DNA of 64,000 nucleotides from Mytilus trossulus (taxonomy: Eukaryota > Mollusca > Bivalvia > Mytilida > Mytilidae). Shown here piece by piece: positions 13,017 to 24,529 of the stretch. The position numbers and the translations under genes were made by a program. Below the pieces are notes generated by a model. That model worked only from the letters and a program-made list of their open reading frames with translations, did not search any database and was not told the DNA's origin. The DNA lies in NCBI RefSeq assembly GCF_036588685.1, contig NC_086375.1, positions 51,034,955 through 51,098,954 of the forward strand. Direction: 5' to 3'. Position 1 is the stretch's first letter, and each line of letters begins with the position of its first letter.

Positions 13017-13745
13017 GCTCACCTGGCCCAAATGGCCAAGAGAGCTTTTCTCATCACTTGGCGTCCGTCGTCGTTTACTTTTACAAAAATCTTCTCTGAA
13101 ACTATTGGGCCAAATTTTACCAAACTAAGCCACAAACATCATTGGATTATCAAGATTTAAAAACAAACCAAGATGACTGTCATGGCTAAAAATAAAACAT
13201 AGGGGTTAAATGTAGATTTTGGCTTATAACTCATAAACCAAAGCATTTAGAGCAAACCTGACAAGATAAAATTGTTCATCAAGTCAATATTTATCTAACC
13301 TGAAATTTTCAGATGAATTGGACAACAGGTTGTTGGGTTGTTGCCCCCTAATTGGTAATTTCTAAAGAAATATTGCTGTTTTTGGTTATTATCTTGAATA
13401 TTATTATAGATAGAGATAAACTGTAAACAGCAATAATGTTCAGCAAAGTAAGATCTACAAATATGTCAACATGACCAAAATAGTCAGTTAACCCCTTAAG
13501 GAGTTATTGCTTTAAAGTAAATTTTTAATAATTTTCATTAATTTGGTTTTTACAAAATATTTTCCTCTGTGTAACTAAAGGGCCATGTTTATTATAGATA
13601 GAGATAATTGCAAGTAGCAAGAATTTTCAGTAAAGTAAGATTTACAAACACATTACCATCATCAAAACACAATTGTGTCATGAATCCATCTGTATCCTTT
13701 GTTAAATGCATATATGCACATAGACCAAGGTGAGCGACACCCTCT
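13017..13745. repeat. Dispersed element with AGCTCACCT / AGGTGAGCG ends
   Basis: Opens with a hairpin-like AGCTCACCTGGCCC...GGCCAAGAGAGC and ends near AGGTGAGCGACACC, giving short inverted ends. The body is AT-rich and non-coding. A diverged fragment of the same family (TCTCGTCACTTGGCGTC, GGCCAAATTTAACGAAAC) lies at about 24230-24360. The 13746-14218 stretch after it shows nothing recognisable. Confidence 0.5.
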
Positions 13746-14218
13746 ACTTTATCATGGTATGTGAAAATGATTTTTTGAGATTTTTTTTTAATTTTGTATT
13801 CACTGCATGATAAAAGACCTAATAGCACTAGTGGCCTTAATTTTTTTTTTAAAGTTAAAAAGTAAACGGTCATGATACATATTCAAATTCATTTCTGAAT
13901 AGTATAATGAAAGTACTTCAGTTAACTGTTCATGTAGAATTTTTGGCAGTGTCTTCAAGTGGTGAAAATTATGAAAAGGCTTATCATTATCCCTTATGGG
14001 CCAGGAAATACTACAGTGCCACCTGCAAGGCATAATCTGTAAGAAGATAAAAGAGTTAAAATATTTTTTAATGTAATTAAGGATTTATATCATAGACATA
14101 CTAAACATAACTGATCACAGACTCAACGTCATGTAGCAACTTTAAAAAAAAATATCCAATGTTCTCTGAAACTACTGAACCAATACAATACACTATCTAC
14201 CCTGAGGTGTCTCTTTTT

Positions 14219-17200
14219 TATGCCTCACCGACGATAGTAGAGGGGCATTATGTTTTCTGGTATGTGCGTCCGTTTGTTTCTCCTTCCGTCTGTCTGTCCT
14301 TCCGTCCGTTCGTCCCGCTTCAGGTTAAAGTTTTTGATCAAGGTAGTTTTTGATGATTGAAGTCCAATCAACTTGAAACTCAGTACATATGTGCCCTATT
14401 ATATGATCTTTCTAATTTTAATGCAAAATTAGTGTTTTGACCCCAATTTTACGGTTCACTGAATATAGAAAATAATGGTGCAAATTTCAGGTGTCATCCT
14501 GGTTTGCCCACTTTAATTACATGCATATGTAAACATAGGGGGAATTGTTGTTTTTACAATTATAGTTTATTTCTAAATAAAAGTCATAATTTTTACCTTT
14601 TATTTTACCTGTAATTTTTATATAAATGATACAATATTCTGCTAATAAATCTATGAAAATCTGCAAAAATATTTTTTATTTTAATATTTTTGAGCAGGAA
14701 AATGTGCAGAATTTGGTATTATACCTCTTATTTTACTGGTATTTTTTTTAATTAATAAAAGATACTACATTGTATATTCTGCTATTAACTCAAGAAAAAA
14801 TGTGCAAAGATATTTTTGATTTGATATAATTTTGAAGGAAAGTGTATTGAAATTTACAAATATAAAAAAGGCAAAAAAAAATAATAAATGAAAAAATAAT
14901 ATATATATTTTTATTATTTAAATAAATACACTGCTCTGAAATTAATTTAACAAATGTCCAATTAGATGTAACACATAGAATAAATGCAACTGCAGCTTAA
15001 CAAAGAAATTCAGTAACAGCTTCATTAAAGGGAAACTTCGCAAAAAAATCAAAAATTGATATTATGTCCATTCTGTATAAAAATGCTCAAATTTATAAAT
15101 ATTAAAGTTTTATTCCGCTAGATAAAAGATCACCATCGATTTTAAATTTTGAGTATCAGTTCTCTGCCTTCCGCCATTTTGTTATCTTGTCCAAATAAAA
15201 ATCACGATATGTCTATAAACCACAAAGAAACAAAACTACAGTAACCATTGTAGTCTTAATTACGTGTCGATATCTTGTCAATCGTACGGTTGTTTTATCT
15301 GACTAACTAACTTGATACGGAAAATGTTCTTATTTTTTTAATAACCATATAGTCTGTTATTTTTAAACTGTTAATATTGGAATTTGTTAAAAAGTCAAAG
15401 TTCAAATCATAAATAAGTGTTCCGTGAAAATTGTTTTCGAAAATCTAATTCGTTCATAATTCTTTAAAGTAATATACTTTATTCAAATAAATTAGGATCT
15501 TCGCTCCAATGATCACCCGCATGGCTTAAGGTATTACTCCCAAAGGTATTGTGAGGGGTGTAAGGTGACACGTCCAGGTATTCAAGCGATTTCCTGTCGG
15601 GCTTGCAAGTTCATGCATCGTTTCACTTCTGTAGGTATTGATCAGTGTACACGGCCGATAACTTATAACTTTCCATTTTGAACTATCATGTGCATGTATA
15701 ATATACATCTCTGTCTTGCGTGTCCGAAAGTGATATAATAAACTAGTCATTACTTAACTCATACGCTTGTTTATAAATAAAATTTCTGGTGTAAAGAATA
15801 TTATTTATAAAAAAAAAATGATACAAAAAAAAAAAAAAAATTGAAGATATACAAATATACGTATTTTTTCCAAGGGTTAATTTGGGAAAATCAGAGACAT
15901 ATAATTGTATAATATGTCTATGGGAAAATGTAATATTTACTCGTTGTCAATAGTAGAGGACATAGTTCGATCATTCCAGAAATGTTGATTAAAAAAATGT
16001 GCGCACTTGTCGACGATTCGTTTATACGCCCGGATAGAAAGTTACGGAACTACAGCGCAATTTAAAATATATACATGTATACATTGAACATAAGAAAGAA
16101 ACATACATTTTGTGCAAATTGGGGTAAAAGTTTTGTAAATAGACTAGTCCACGTATACCAACAGTATGTAATCATCCAATTCGATAGACTATTGTATACC
16201 AAAAGAAGAAGAAGAAGAGGACCAATTTGATTTAAATACAGGTCGATCTATAACTTGCTTTGGTTCATCGAAAAAAAATATGAGACAGCAACCAACAACA
16301 CAGATGGTATTCCCAACTTTATTAAGTGTATTTGTTGAAAGGCACAGAAATGTTGACTACAAACGTATGAAAAAGAAAATGAAACATCACTTAATTTAAA
16401 AGACGAGCCGCAGTATAACCTCTTGTTCTACCCCAACTCGTTGAGGACGTTTTGCAAAAAAGTTTAGAAGACATTGGTGAAGCTGACAAAATACTTGCTA
16501 CAACATTATTGACTGATTATGTGACAGAATTCTGGGTTGAAGTATATCGCTTTCTATGGAACACCAAAATTATAATGAAACTCCATCATGCCCATCCTAC
16601 GAGATAAATGAGTTAATGAAGAAGTACTTATAGAAAGAAATGTTATACAGTATGCATCAGGAGGAGCCCGCCCACCGAAAAGAAGAAGATTCAAAGTAAT
16701 AGACACCAGATACCGACAAGGAGTCGTCAGAGTGATATACTATTCTGACATACTGAGCATCCCATCATCTCAATTTCAATTGAACAACTTAATGAAATAT
16801 TGTTTTAGTGTCTTTTTAAATATAATGTTTTGCCATTTTGTCAAATTGATATTATATATAAAATATTCTATTGCCCTTTAGTATATATATACAGTGCCCA
16901 TAGTAAACCTTATTACTTATTTTACCATGATAGTGCTTTATTTATTCCCTATGTAATGCACTTATAAACTTTGATTCATAAATCATATAAATTATGTTTG
17001 CAATATTTGTATTGCAGTATTTTATATCATGAAAATCATTCAGAAACTAAAAAAATGTGAAGACACTTTTATTACTGAATGTCATTCAATTGTTTTGTCT
17101 TTCATTTTTGTCTTTAGTTGTATGTTATATGATAATATTGAATTGATATCAAATTGTTGAGAGAAAAACCTTTTTGATTTATTTATTATTTTTCTTTAAA

Positions 17201-17745
17201 AATCATAATAAAAAAATAAGTAAATATAGTAAGAAAACACTGATAAACTATATACCTAAGTTGGAACAGACTATACAATTGTATGCTCATTAAACCTTTT
17301 GTCTTTTTTGTTTTCTTTGCTATTAGATAATTGGTAGGATTAAAAGTGGGCAAACCAGGAGTAAACCAAATTTCAGGTTAAAGATTTTGTTCAGGGTAGT
17401 TTTTGATGAAGTTGGCTATAGAGGTATAGGGGAGGGTTGAGATCTCACAAACATGTTTAACCCCGCCGCATGTTTGCGCCTGTCCCAAGTCGGGAGCCTA
17501 TGGCCTTTGTTAGTCATGTATTATTTTAATTTTAGTTTCTTGTGTACAATTTGGAAATTAGTATGGCGTCCATTCTCAATTTTATTGAAGTCCGATCAAC
17601 TTGAAACTTAGTATACATGTTCCCTGTGATATGATCAAGATTTCTAATTTAAATGCCAAATTAGAGTTTTTACACCAATTTCACTCAGAAAATGATAGTG
17701 CGAGTGGGGCATCCGTGTACTATGGACACTTCGTGTTTTTAAATT
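14219..17745 (+). mobile_element. Two partial copies of a GGGGCAT-ended repeat flanking a 2.86-kb TIR element
   Basis: 14219-14497 and about 17380-17745 are direct partial copies of one dispersed repeat. Shared markers are CAGGTTAAAG, AGTTTTTGATGA and ATCAACTTGAAACT. Between them, CCTGGTTTGCCCACTTTAAT (14498-14517) recurs inverted at 17339-17359, defining a 2,862-bp element with TIRs of about 19 bp. The right-hand copy is further interrupted at about 17424-17595 by the reverse-transcriptase-tail repeat. The internal 14.5-15.5 kb and 16.8-17.3 kb sequence is AT-rich without recognisable features. Confidence 0.55.
16200..16780 (+). pseudogene. Possible degraded coding region inside the 2.86-kb TIR element
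   Basis: Broken open stretches with protein-like composition appear in different plus-strand frames. Around 16210-16400 there are residues such as TGRSITCFGSSKKNMRQQ and SVFVERHRNVDYKRMKKKMK. Around 16440-16570 there is DVLQKSLEDIGEADKILA. Around 16660-16750 there is GGARPPKRRRFKVIDTRYRQ. Stops and frame changes separate them. I do not recognise a family. Position within a TIR element suggests decayed element-borne coding sequence, but chance reading cannot be excluded. Confidence 0.3.
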
Positions 17746-17879
17746 GTGTCGTATGATATGATCCCGCCTGGCAACCAAGCATGGTCGCCTAGGCTAAAAA
17801 AAGTACAGTTTAGGCAAAAATTATCGACAGGAATGGATCTTCAAATATAGATAACTTCCCAAAACCAAAATCAATCACT

Positions 17880-18180
17880 TTTTATGAGTTATTTTTCTTG
17901 AAAAACAAATTGTGTGAAACTTTTAAAATGATCAGCAATCAAGATCTTCCTTGACACCATTTGAGAGTATGGTTTTAAGGAAACGATGATAGTCCGTCGG
18001 AAGGGGACGATAAATGGCTGACCCGTGTTAAGAGAGAGCCATATCTCTTGCACGTTAAAGACACCCTTGTAGATTTCGAAAAAGAGTAGGCTAATGCCGC
18101 TACAAGGCAGCACTCGCACCCGCAAAGTGGAAAGGGATTAGTATAAGTTGCAAAACTTGTTTCCCAATCCACTCTAAATA
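17880..18180. repeat. Dispersed SINE-like repeat fragment
   Basis: GC-richer patch in AT-rich DNA with AGAGAGCCATATCTCTTGCACG, GACACCCTTGTAGATTTCG and CTACAAGGCAGCACTCGCACC. This resembles a short repeat I associate with molluscan genomes. Minus-strand open frames across it have no homology I recognise. The flanks, 17746-17880 and 18180-18634, show nothing else. Confidence 0.3.
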
Positions 18181-18634
18181 AATATGTTTAAACTAAGATC
18201 TTCATATAAGTCAATATAGCCGAAATCGTCAGACGAGCGATATAGACTCAGGTGTACCCCAAAAGATTCATACCTTCTATTTATCTTCAAAAAGGCAAAA
18301 TATGTTCAAATTTCAGGTAGTTCTGTATTGTGTATAGCAGTCTCATTGGGATTTTTTAAAGGGGGGATACATTCTTCTCTTTAAAAAATCGAATTCGAAC
18401 GCACGATTTATACCAGATACAATGTAACTGTATTTCCATGACATCTGTAAATTTTATCCCAAGTGACTGCAAAGCGGCATTATCAAGAAGATACACGGCA
18501 GTTTGAAACTAAAAAAATGAACAGTTTAATATTTCTGTCTTCTGTGTAGACGTTGGTTTACTCTCATCTTTAATACTCGGGCGAAAAATTGAAGCCTTTG
18601 TTTTAAAGTGAAAATTCGCAATATTTTACTTATA

Positions 18635-21600
18635 CTAGTCAACAAAAGAAACGATACAAGTCTTTTTTTTCAAATTAAAGATAAAGTTTTCCGTTCATTG
18701 CACCAATATTGAAGGTAGTAATAATTAATCATTATGGAAATACAAATCCGTTTAAAAAGAAATATTTTTTGCTTTTGTGACGTTTTTTCGCATTTTTTTT
18801 TTTACAAAATTTACATTTAACGACAATTTTAAAAACAGAAGTTCCAACTAATGATGCCAACCTCACATTTGAAGGTAAAGACTGTTTGTCATCAATTTGT
18901 TTTTAAAAATCATACAGTTTCTTCGTTTATTTGTTAAGCAAAGTTCGGCCCCACGAGAAATCGTTAAAATGTATACATTTTCAACTGATTTACCAAAGAC
19001 AGTATGTGTAAAGTGATATTAAAAAAAGCGGTAACAATCTTAAAACTAAACCGAAAGGTTCCAAATTTACTGTGTGTTGTTTTCATATCTAAATCATTGA
19101 TTTGAGACGAAAATAAAAAAATCTTTTTTTTACATTTTTTGAGATTTCAAAAAACACTTTTCCCAAAAAAAATGAAATAACAATCTTTAAACCCATTCGT
19201 TACAACATGAACATAACTTTATTAGCATATTGAATATTTTTAAACAAATTTGAAATTTTATTCAGTAGGCCTACTTAAAAAATTATGTGTCGATTTTTTA
19301 TTCAACTTTCCGCAAAACTAATTTGCACCCTATGATCGTTTACACGGAATTTAGATACTTTCCGACAAGTTTTGATTTTCGTTATCATATGTGCATATGT
19401 TCCGGACCATATGAGTATTTGGACCATACGCGTATGGTCATGACCATATGCGTATACTCATATGGTCCAACCATACGCGTATGGTCCGACCGTACGCGTA
19501 TGGTCGGACCATATGAGTATTATACTCGTTTGGTTATTAACGGGCCGGACCATATGAGTATTTGGACCATATAGGTATTTTTTCAAATATACAATAGAAA
19601 TAATTCGTATTAATTTTACATTTCAAAAGCTACATAAACATTAAATATTGATGCTACAGTCAGTTGATCTTAGTTTTCATCGGTAATTGTATTCGTGTAT
19701 GCTTTTGTATACTTATAATGACATTCACACGGTACCATACATGTAGCTTTTCAGCGATTGCTTGTTTTAGCTGCGTGCTACGGGGCGCCGAATGGGACTC
19801 TTGTGGTTTTGTACAAAATTCAATTCTGTCATAACAAAATCATTTTTGTCTTACAAAACTATGTGCTACAGACTTGTTTTGTGAGAACTTCAATTTTGTG
19901 ATGACAAAATTCATTTGTGTAGACAAAATTCATTTTTGTCATGACAAAATTCATTTTTGTAGACAAAATTCATATTTGTCATGACAAAAGTCAATTTTGT
20001 CTTAAAGGTATGCAAATATAAACATATTTGCATACAAAATTGACTTTTGTTACCTGATATGGAAATTAAATCACAAAAGTCAATTGTGTACGGTAAGATT
20101 CAATTTTGTGAGACAAAATTGACTTTTGTGAAACAAAATTAACTTTTGTGACACAAAATTGACTTTTGTGAGACAAAATTGACTTTTGTGAGACAAAATT
20201 GACTTTTGTGAGACAAAAATCAATTTTGTCATTTTTGTTGAGACAAAATTCAATTTTGTCATTTTTGTTGAGACAAAATTCAATTTTGTCATTTTTGTTG
20301 AGACAAAAGTCAATTTTGTTAATTTTGTTGAGACAAAAGCCAATTTTGTAAATTTTGTTGAGACAAAAGTCAATTTTGTTAATTTTGTTGAGACAAAAGT
20401 CAATTTTGTCAATATTGTTGAGACAAACGTCACTTTTGTCAATTTTGTTGAGACAAAAGTCAATTTTGTGACGACAAAATTCATTTTTGTGATGACAAAA
20501 TTCAATTTTGTAACAACAAAATTGACTTTTATGAGACAAAATTGACTTTCGTGAGACAAAATTGACTTTCGTGAGACAAAAATCAATTTTGTTAAGACAA
20601 AATTCAATTTTGTTAATTTTGTTGAGACGAAATTCAATTTTGTCAATTTTGTTGAGACAAAATTCAATTTTGTTAATTTTGTTGAGACAAAATTCAATTT
20701 TGTCAATTTTGTTGAGACAAAATTCAATTTTGTCAATTTTGTTGAGACAAAATTCAATTTTGTTAATTTTGTTGAGACAAAATTCAATTTTGTCAATTTT
20801 GTCAATTTTGTTGAGACAAAAGTCAATTTTGTGTAACAAAAGTCAATTTTGTGTAACAAAAGTCAATTTTGTGTAACAAAAGTCAATTTTGTGTAACAAA
20901 AGTCAATTTTGTGTAACAAAAGTCAATTTTGTGTAACAAAAGTCAATTTTGTGAAACAAAGTAATTTTTGTGTAACAAAAGTCAATTTTGTGTAACAAAA
21001 GTCAATTTTGTGTAACAAAAGTCAATTTTGTGTAACAAAAGTCGATTTTGTATGCAAATTAGTTCACAGAAACCAAACTAAACTAATTTAAATACAAAAT
21101 TGACTTTTGTCGCTCAATTTTCAAATTAGGTAACAAAAGTCAAGTCTGTGTAACAAAAATGAATTTTGTCATGACAAAAGTGACTTTTGTCCGCTGATAG
21201 ATAATTTTGTATGACAAAATTTCAAATTTGTAGTATGATACAAATTTTGTTAAACTGAACTCATTTTTGTTGAACAAAAGTCACTTTTGTCCGTACAAAA
21301 TTGAATTTTGAGTACAAAACCACAAGAGTCCCATTCGGCGCCCCGTACGTGCAGTGATATCGATTCGGACAATTCCGATGTGTCTACGGAGTTTTTAAGA
21401 AACTCTAGATCTCCAATATCGTAAAATGAATATCACAGATCAAATTAAATAAATGCAGTAGCAAAAATGTCTTAAAAATATCTCTATCTTTCAAAGATAT
21501 CATGATCCTTGCCGGTGATGTCACCTACTTTAAACAATAAAATTCCTTTTATAATATGTTCATTTGATTTTGACATCTTCTTATAATTGTGTGAAACTGG

Positions 21601-21921
21601 TTTTTTTTATTTATATAATAAAAATTACATTTTAATGACGTAACAAACAGAAGGGTCACACCTAATGAAGAGTTTAAAAGTATACTTATTGATTACCCCG
21701 ACCATACGCGTACGGTCCGACCATACGCGTATGGTCGGACCATATGAGTATATACCCATATGGTCATGACCATACGCGTATGGTCCAGATACTCATATGG
21801 TCCGGAACATATACATTGCAAATGAAAGCTTTTTAAAATAGTGTATCTCATTTTGTTTTATATTTAATACTTTTTGATAAATTTTATTTCAAAGTCTTAT
21901 ATCGTTTCTTTTGTTGACTAG
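18635..21921. mobile_element. TA-flanked 3.3-kb TIR element with palindrome clusters
   Basis: A 22-bp TIR beginning CTAGTCAACAAAAGAAACGA (18635-18656) is repeated inversely at 21900-21921, each flanked by TA (18633-18634, 21922-21923). Both halves contain clusters of palindromes built from ACCATACGCGTATGGT and ACCATATGAGTAT (about 19398-19580 and 21695-21815). The clusters are largely inverse copies of each other and so may be subterminal. No transposase is visible. A separate TA-flanked element (19781-21345) is inserted inside. TA duplication fits the Tc1/mariner group; this is an inference. Confidence 0.75.
19781..21345. mobile_element. 1,565-bp TIR element composed of short palindromic repeats
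   Basis: Perfect 34-bp TIRs beginning CGGGGCGCCGAATGGGACTC sit at 19781 and, inverted, end at 21345. They are flanked by TA on both sides (19779-19780, 21346-21347). The interior from about 19815 to 21310 is nearly all variants of the 17-bp near-palindrome ACAAAAGTCAATTTTGT. Spacings are about 20 bp (20098-20215 and 20815-21050) or about 30 bp with GTTGAG linkers (20215-20460, 20590-20815). The 250-codon open frames across it only translate the repeat (LNKIDKIEFC-type periods). Confidence 0.85.
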
Positions 21922-21959
21922 TATGTCATCTAGATATGTTTATCTTAAGAAACATAGTC

Positions 21960-22072
21960 TTGAATTCTCGCTACATTAAAGACCAATTGGTTGCCTTCGG
22001 CTGTTGTTTGCTCTATGGTCGGGTGGTTGTCGCTTTGACATATTCACCATTTCCTTTCTCAATTTTATTGAA
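21960..22072 (+). repeat. Solo fragment of the reverse-transcriptase tail repeat
   Basis: Contains CGCTACATTAAAGACC, GGTCGGGTGGTTGTCGCTTTG and TTTCTCAATTTTATTG. These match the tail after the RT fragment at 39640-40270 (same orientation) and that at 31120-31240 (opposite). No RT coding sequence is attached. The following 22073-22440 shows nothing recognisable. Confidence 0.6.
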
Positions 22073-22440
22073 ACACATTCACAAAGTTTAAAATTCATAT
22101 TCCTTCAAATAACGGAGAAATCAAGTATTTTCTACTTAAAAAATGTCAAAAAGATTTTACACAGATAAGAAATTAGCTTCAACCTGAGCTTAAAAATGTT
22201 TCTTGACCCATCCTTTTTATCATAATTTTGAAAATAACATAATATGAAACTAAAATTTGGCAAAGTAAAACACATTCTGTAGGTTTTTATTTAGAACCCA
22301 ACAGGCAGGCAATCTTCATCAAAACATGAAATACGTAAACTAGAAAAAAAAATCCTGACGTCGCCAAGGAGTGTATTGTGACATGATTGGTGCATGCACA
22401 CTATCGTCGCCTAGAAACGTAACCTTTATCGAAGTCACTT

Positions 22441-23265
22441 TCCAGTATAAGTCAGACATTGCACTTTGTGATATAGATGTCCAGACAACGTAAGTTTCAT
22501 TACTTCTTAAGAAACACAGTTATTATAATAATATCCAAATACAATTTTATACAATTTTGGTCAATGAATTTTTGTTGGATATAATTTAAACAAGGAGTTT
22601 ATATAACCTCCTTGGTTTAAACTACTCTTCTTTTTTTATTATTAGAATTTCTTTTTATCAATTACTCTCAAGTTTTAACTATGCATTGCGACTTTCTAGA
22701 CCGGTGATTAATTTAGTTGAATAAACTTCAGGTCTATATTTGATATACTTATATAAGTTACTTTTATTTCTATAATGATATCATGGCACGGAAGCCGTTT
22801 CTAAGTTTGGCATCAACTCAGATAGTTCAAGCGAGAAGGTGATATGGATTCGCGGAACGACTAAATCTGTATCTGTATAATACTGGAAATGAACTCAAAA
22901 TACTGAGTAAAACTTATCCAGGAAATGTGTGGGCGCCACTGATGTATCTAGTTGCGCGATATAACTGCCTTAAAACTTTCCTCAGTTTTACAATTCACGG
23001 CAGTATTTGGTATTACGTTCCAATCGATGATAGTTTGTGGAAAAAATGAATCGTTCCTAAAAGAAGTTATCGGAACCTTCATTTTCAATCTTTCGCCGTA
23101 ACGGCATACACTGTCATCGCCAAGGAAATGAAATAAAACACAATGTTTTTGTCTTGTTGAAAAAAAAATCATTGTAAAAATACATTCAATCATAACCAGT
23201 AAAGAAGTTGTTCCGGATCCTCAGTTTTCAAATGAGTATATGTAATTCTAATTTGTACTTTCAGA
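22441..23265 (+). promoter_or_regulatory. Candidate promoter, short 5' exon and intron of the lysine-rich gene
   Basis: A TATAA (22446-22450) lies about 40 bp before a splice-donor-like CAAC|GTAAGT (intron start 22490). A good acceptor TTTGTACTTTCAG ends at 23264, just upstream of the lysine-rich ORF. If spliced this way, the 5' leader has two short upstream ATG frames (one at about 22478, one at 23274). Inference from signals only. Confidence 0.3.
22948..23160 (-). pseudogene. Non-LTR retrotransposon remnant, RT C-terminal part
   Basis: Minus-strand frame with SFRNDSFFPQTIIDWNVIP and TEESFKAVISR. This is the pattern typical of the C-terminus of LINE polymerase proteins (SFFPRTIRDWN-type followed by a SFK helix). 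Only this terminal piece is seen. The plus-strand 47-51 kb element ends with a comparable but different motif (SGPFLWNNLPIPLR). Confidence 0.5.
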
Positions 23266-23343
23266 ATAAAGAAATGGTCACATTTTTGTGTCCAGTAATA
23301 AGTTGGGTTGGTGAATTGTGTGTTGGCGTGGGAAAAGAAGAAA

Positions 23344-23751
23344 ATGGCAAATAAATCTGGTAGAAACCTGAATAAATCAACCAGTTCAGAGAGACAGTTA
23401 AAAGGAATATTGAAATTTCGTCTTCGGAAAAATAAAAACCACGGAATGAAGCGATTAAAAGACCGAATAAAAACATTTAATTCTAAGCATAAGAGACCAA
23501 ATCATAGATCTTCAAAATCAAACAGTGGAACGAAATCTAAAAAGAAAGAAAAAAAGATTAAAACGAAAGAGAAAAAGATTAAAACAAAAAAAAGCAAAGG
23601 AGGCGATGAATTTGACGACATTTGCCTACCGAGAGTAACACCAAAGGGATTTTTAGAGGAAGAAGCTGAGCTGTTTGACACCAAGAAATCAGTGACATTC
23701 AGAGTACCTCTTAAAAGATACAAAAAAGCCAAAATACCAAACATTTATTAA
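23344..23751 (+). CDS. Small lysine-rich protein of unknown function with RVxF-like motif
   Basis: A 135-residue frame; the first in-frame ATG (23344, MANKSGRN...) follows an in-frame stop at 23299, so this start is favoured. The N-terminal two thirds are very basic (Lys/Arg/Ser, with KKKEKKIKTKEKKIK-type runs at about residues 65-85) and resemble nuclear-localisation sequence. The C-terminal third has an acidic patch (DEFDDICLP, EEEAELFD), then KKSVTFRVPLKRYKKAK. KSVTF (115-119) fits the RVxF docking consensus for protein phosphatase 1. AATAAA at 23843-23848, 92 bp after the stop, suggests a real transcript end. No domain family is recognised. The codon pattern is low-complexity, so function is open. 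Confidence 0.55.
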   Translation: MANKSGRNLNKSTSSERQLKGILKFRLRKNKNHGMKRLKDRIKTFNSKHKRPNHRSSKSNSGTKSKKKEKKIKTKEKKIKTKKSKGGDEFDDICLPRVTPKGFLEEEAELFDTKKSVTFRVPLKRYKKAKIPNIY

Positions 23752-23842
23752 ATTTCAAGGATTTATTCTTGGACACATCGTAAGATCTCAAAATTGCAGT
23801 ATAAACGTTGTAAAAATTATAAAACTCAGATTACCAGTGTCA

Positions 23843-23848
23843 AATAAA
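23843..23848 (+). terminator. Poly(A) signal AATAAA of the lysine-rich gene
   Basis: Canonical hexamer 92 bp downstream of the stop codon at 23751, followed by T/GT-rich sequence (TTTTATCGTTTTATGTG). Confidence 0.5.
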
Positions 23849-24229
23849 GCATTTTATCTTATAATTTTATCGTTTTATGTGTATACACTTTTACAAAAAG
23901 GTAAGTAATGCAAATACTAACGGAGAGTACATATCCCCGTTAAGGTTCTTGGTGAATCTATGAGAAAACGTTCAAGTAAATAGAAATACCTATCAAAAGA
24001 TATAAACAAGAGAAAAGTTATCTTATCATATGCATATGCATGGTACTATCATTCTACCTTACTTCATATCACTTGCAACGAAAACAGCTTCGTATATGTA
24101 CTATATAATAAGACATGAGACAGAAAAGATAAAAATAAACCGACTCGAATAAATAACATGAAAAATTTCTCAAAAAAAATGATTTAATTGTACAAGCTTA
24201 TAAAAAGAGTGCATTTTAGTCCTATCAAA

Positions 24230-24529
24230 AAGTCCAAGTAAGCCTTTCTCGTCACTTGGCGTCTGGCGGTTTCCTCTTTCACAAATCGTCTATGAAACTT
24301 CTAGGCCAAATTTAACGAAACATGAGGACAATTGTAATTGGGTTATCTAGATTAAAGCCGTTTTCAATGTTACAAGTGTAAGCATTTTTTTATGTTCTAT
24401 TTTTAGCCATGTTGACCATCTTCGTTTGAAACTGGGTCGTCACACACAGTTTTCAAACCAAGATGGTCAACATGGCTTAAAATAGAACATACAAATTTGC
24501 TTATACTTGTGACATTGAAATCAGCTTAA
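24230..24529. repeat. Long inverted repeat (hairpin), ~80-bp arms
   Basis: Left arm about 24350-24434 and right arm about 24447-24529 are reverse complements with a few mismatches (e.g. AGCCATGTTGACCATCTT against AAGATGGTCAACATGGCT), separated by about 12 bp. 24230-24350 is a diverged fragment of the 13-kb repeat family. A transcript would form a long stem. The rest of 23870-25030 shows nothing recognisable. Confidence 0.75.

Noticed and set aside
20066-20876. Open frames of 257, 259 and 104 codons with regular 14-residue periodicity
   Set aside because: They translate the ACAAAAGTCAATTTTGT array in several frames on both strands; periodicity comes from the DNA repeat and there is no single coding frame.
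20815-21050. CRISPR-like appearance of ~20-bp repeats
   Set aside because: No unique spacers, repeats are contiguous palindromes, and the window is clearly a eukaryotic nuclear genome.
22941-23193. Minus-strand 81-codon ORF as an independent gene
   Set aside because: The SFFPQTIIDWN motif marks it as a LINE RT C-terminal remnant, with no start or transcript signals.
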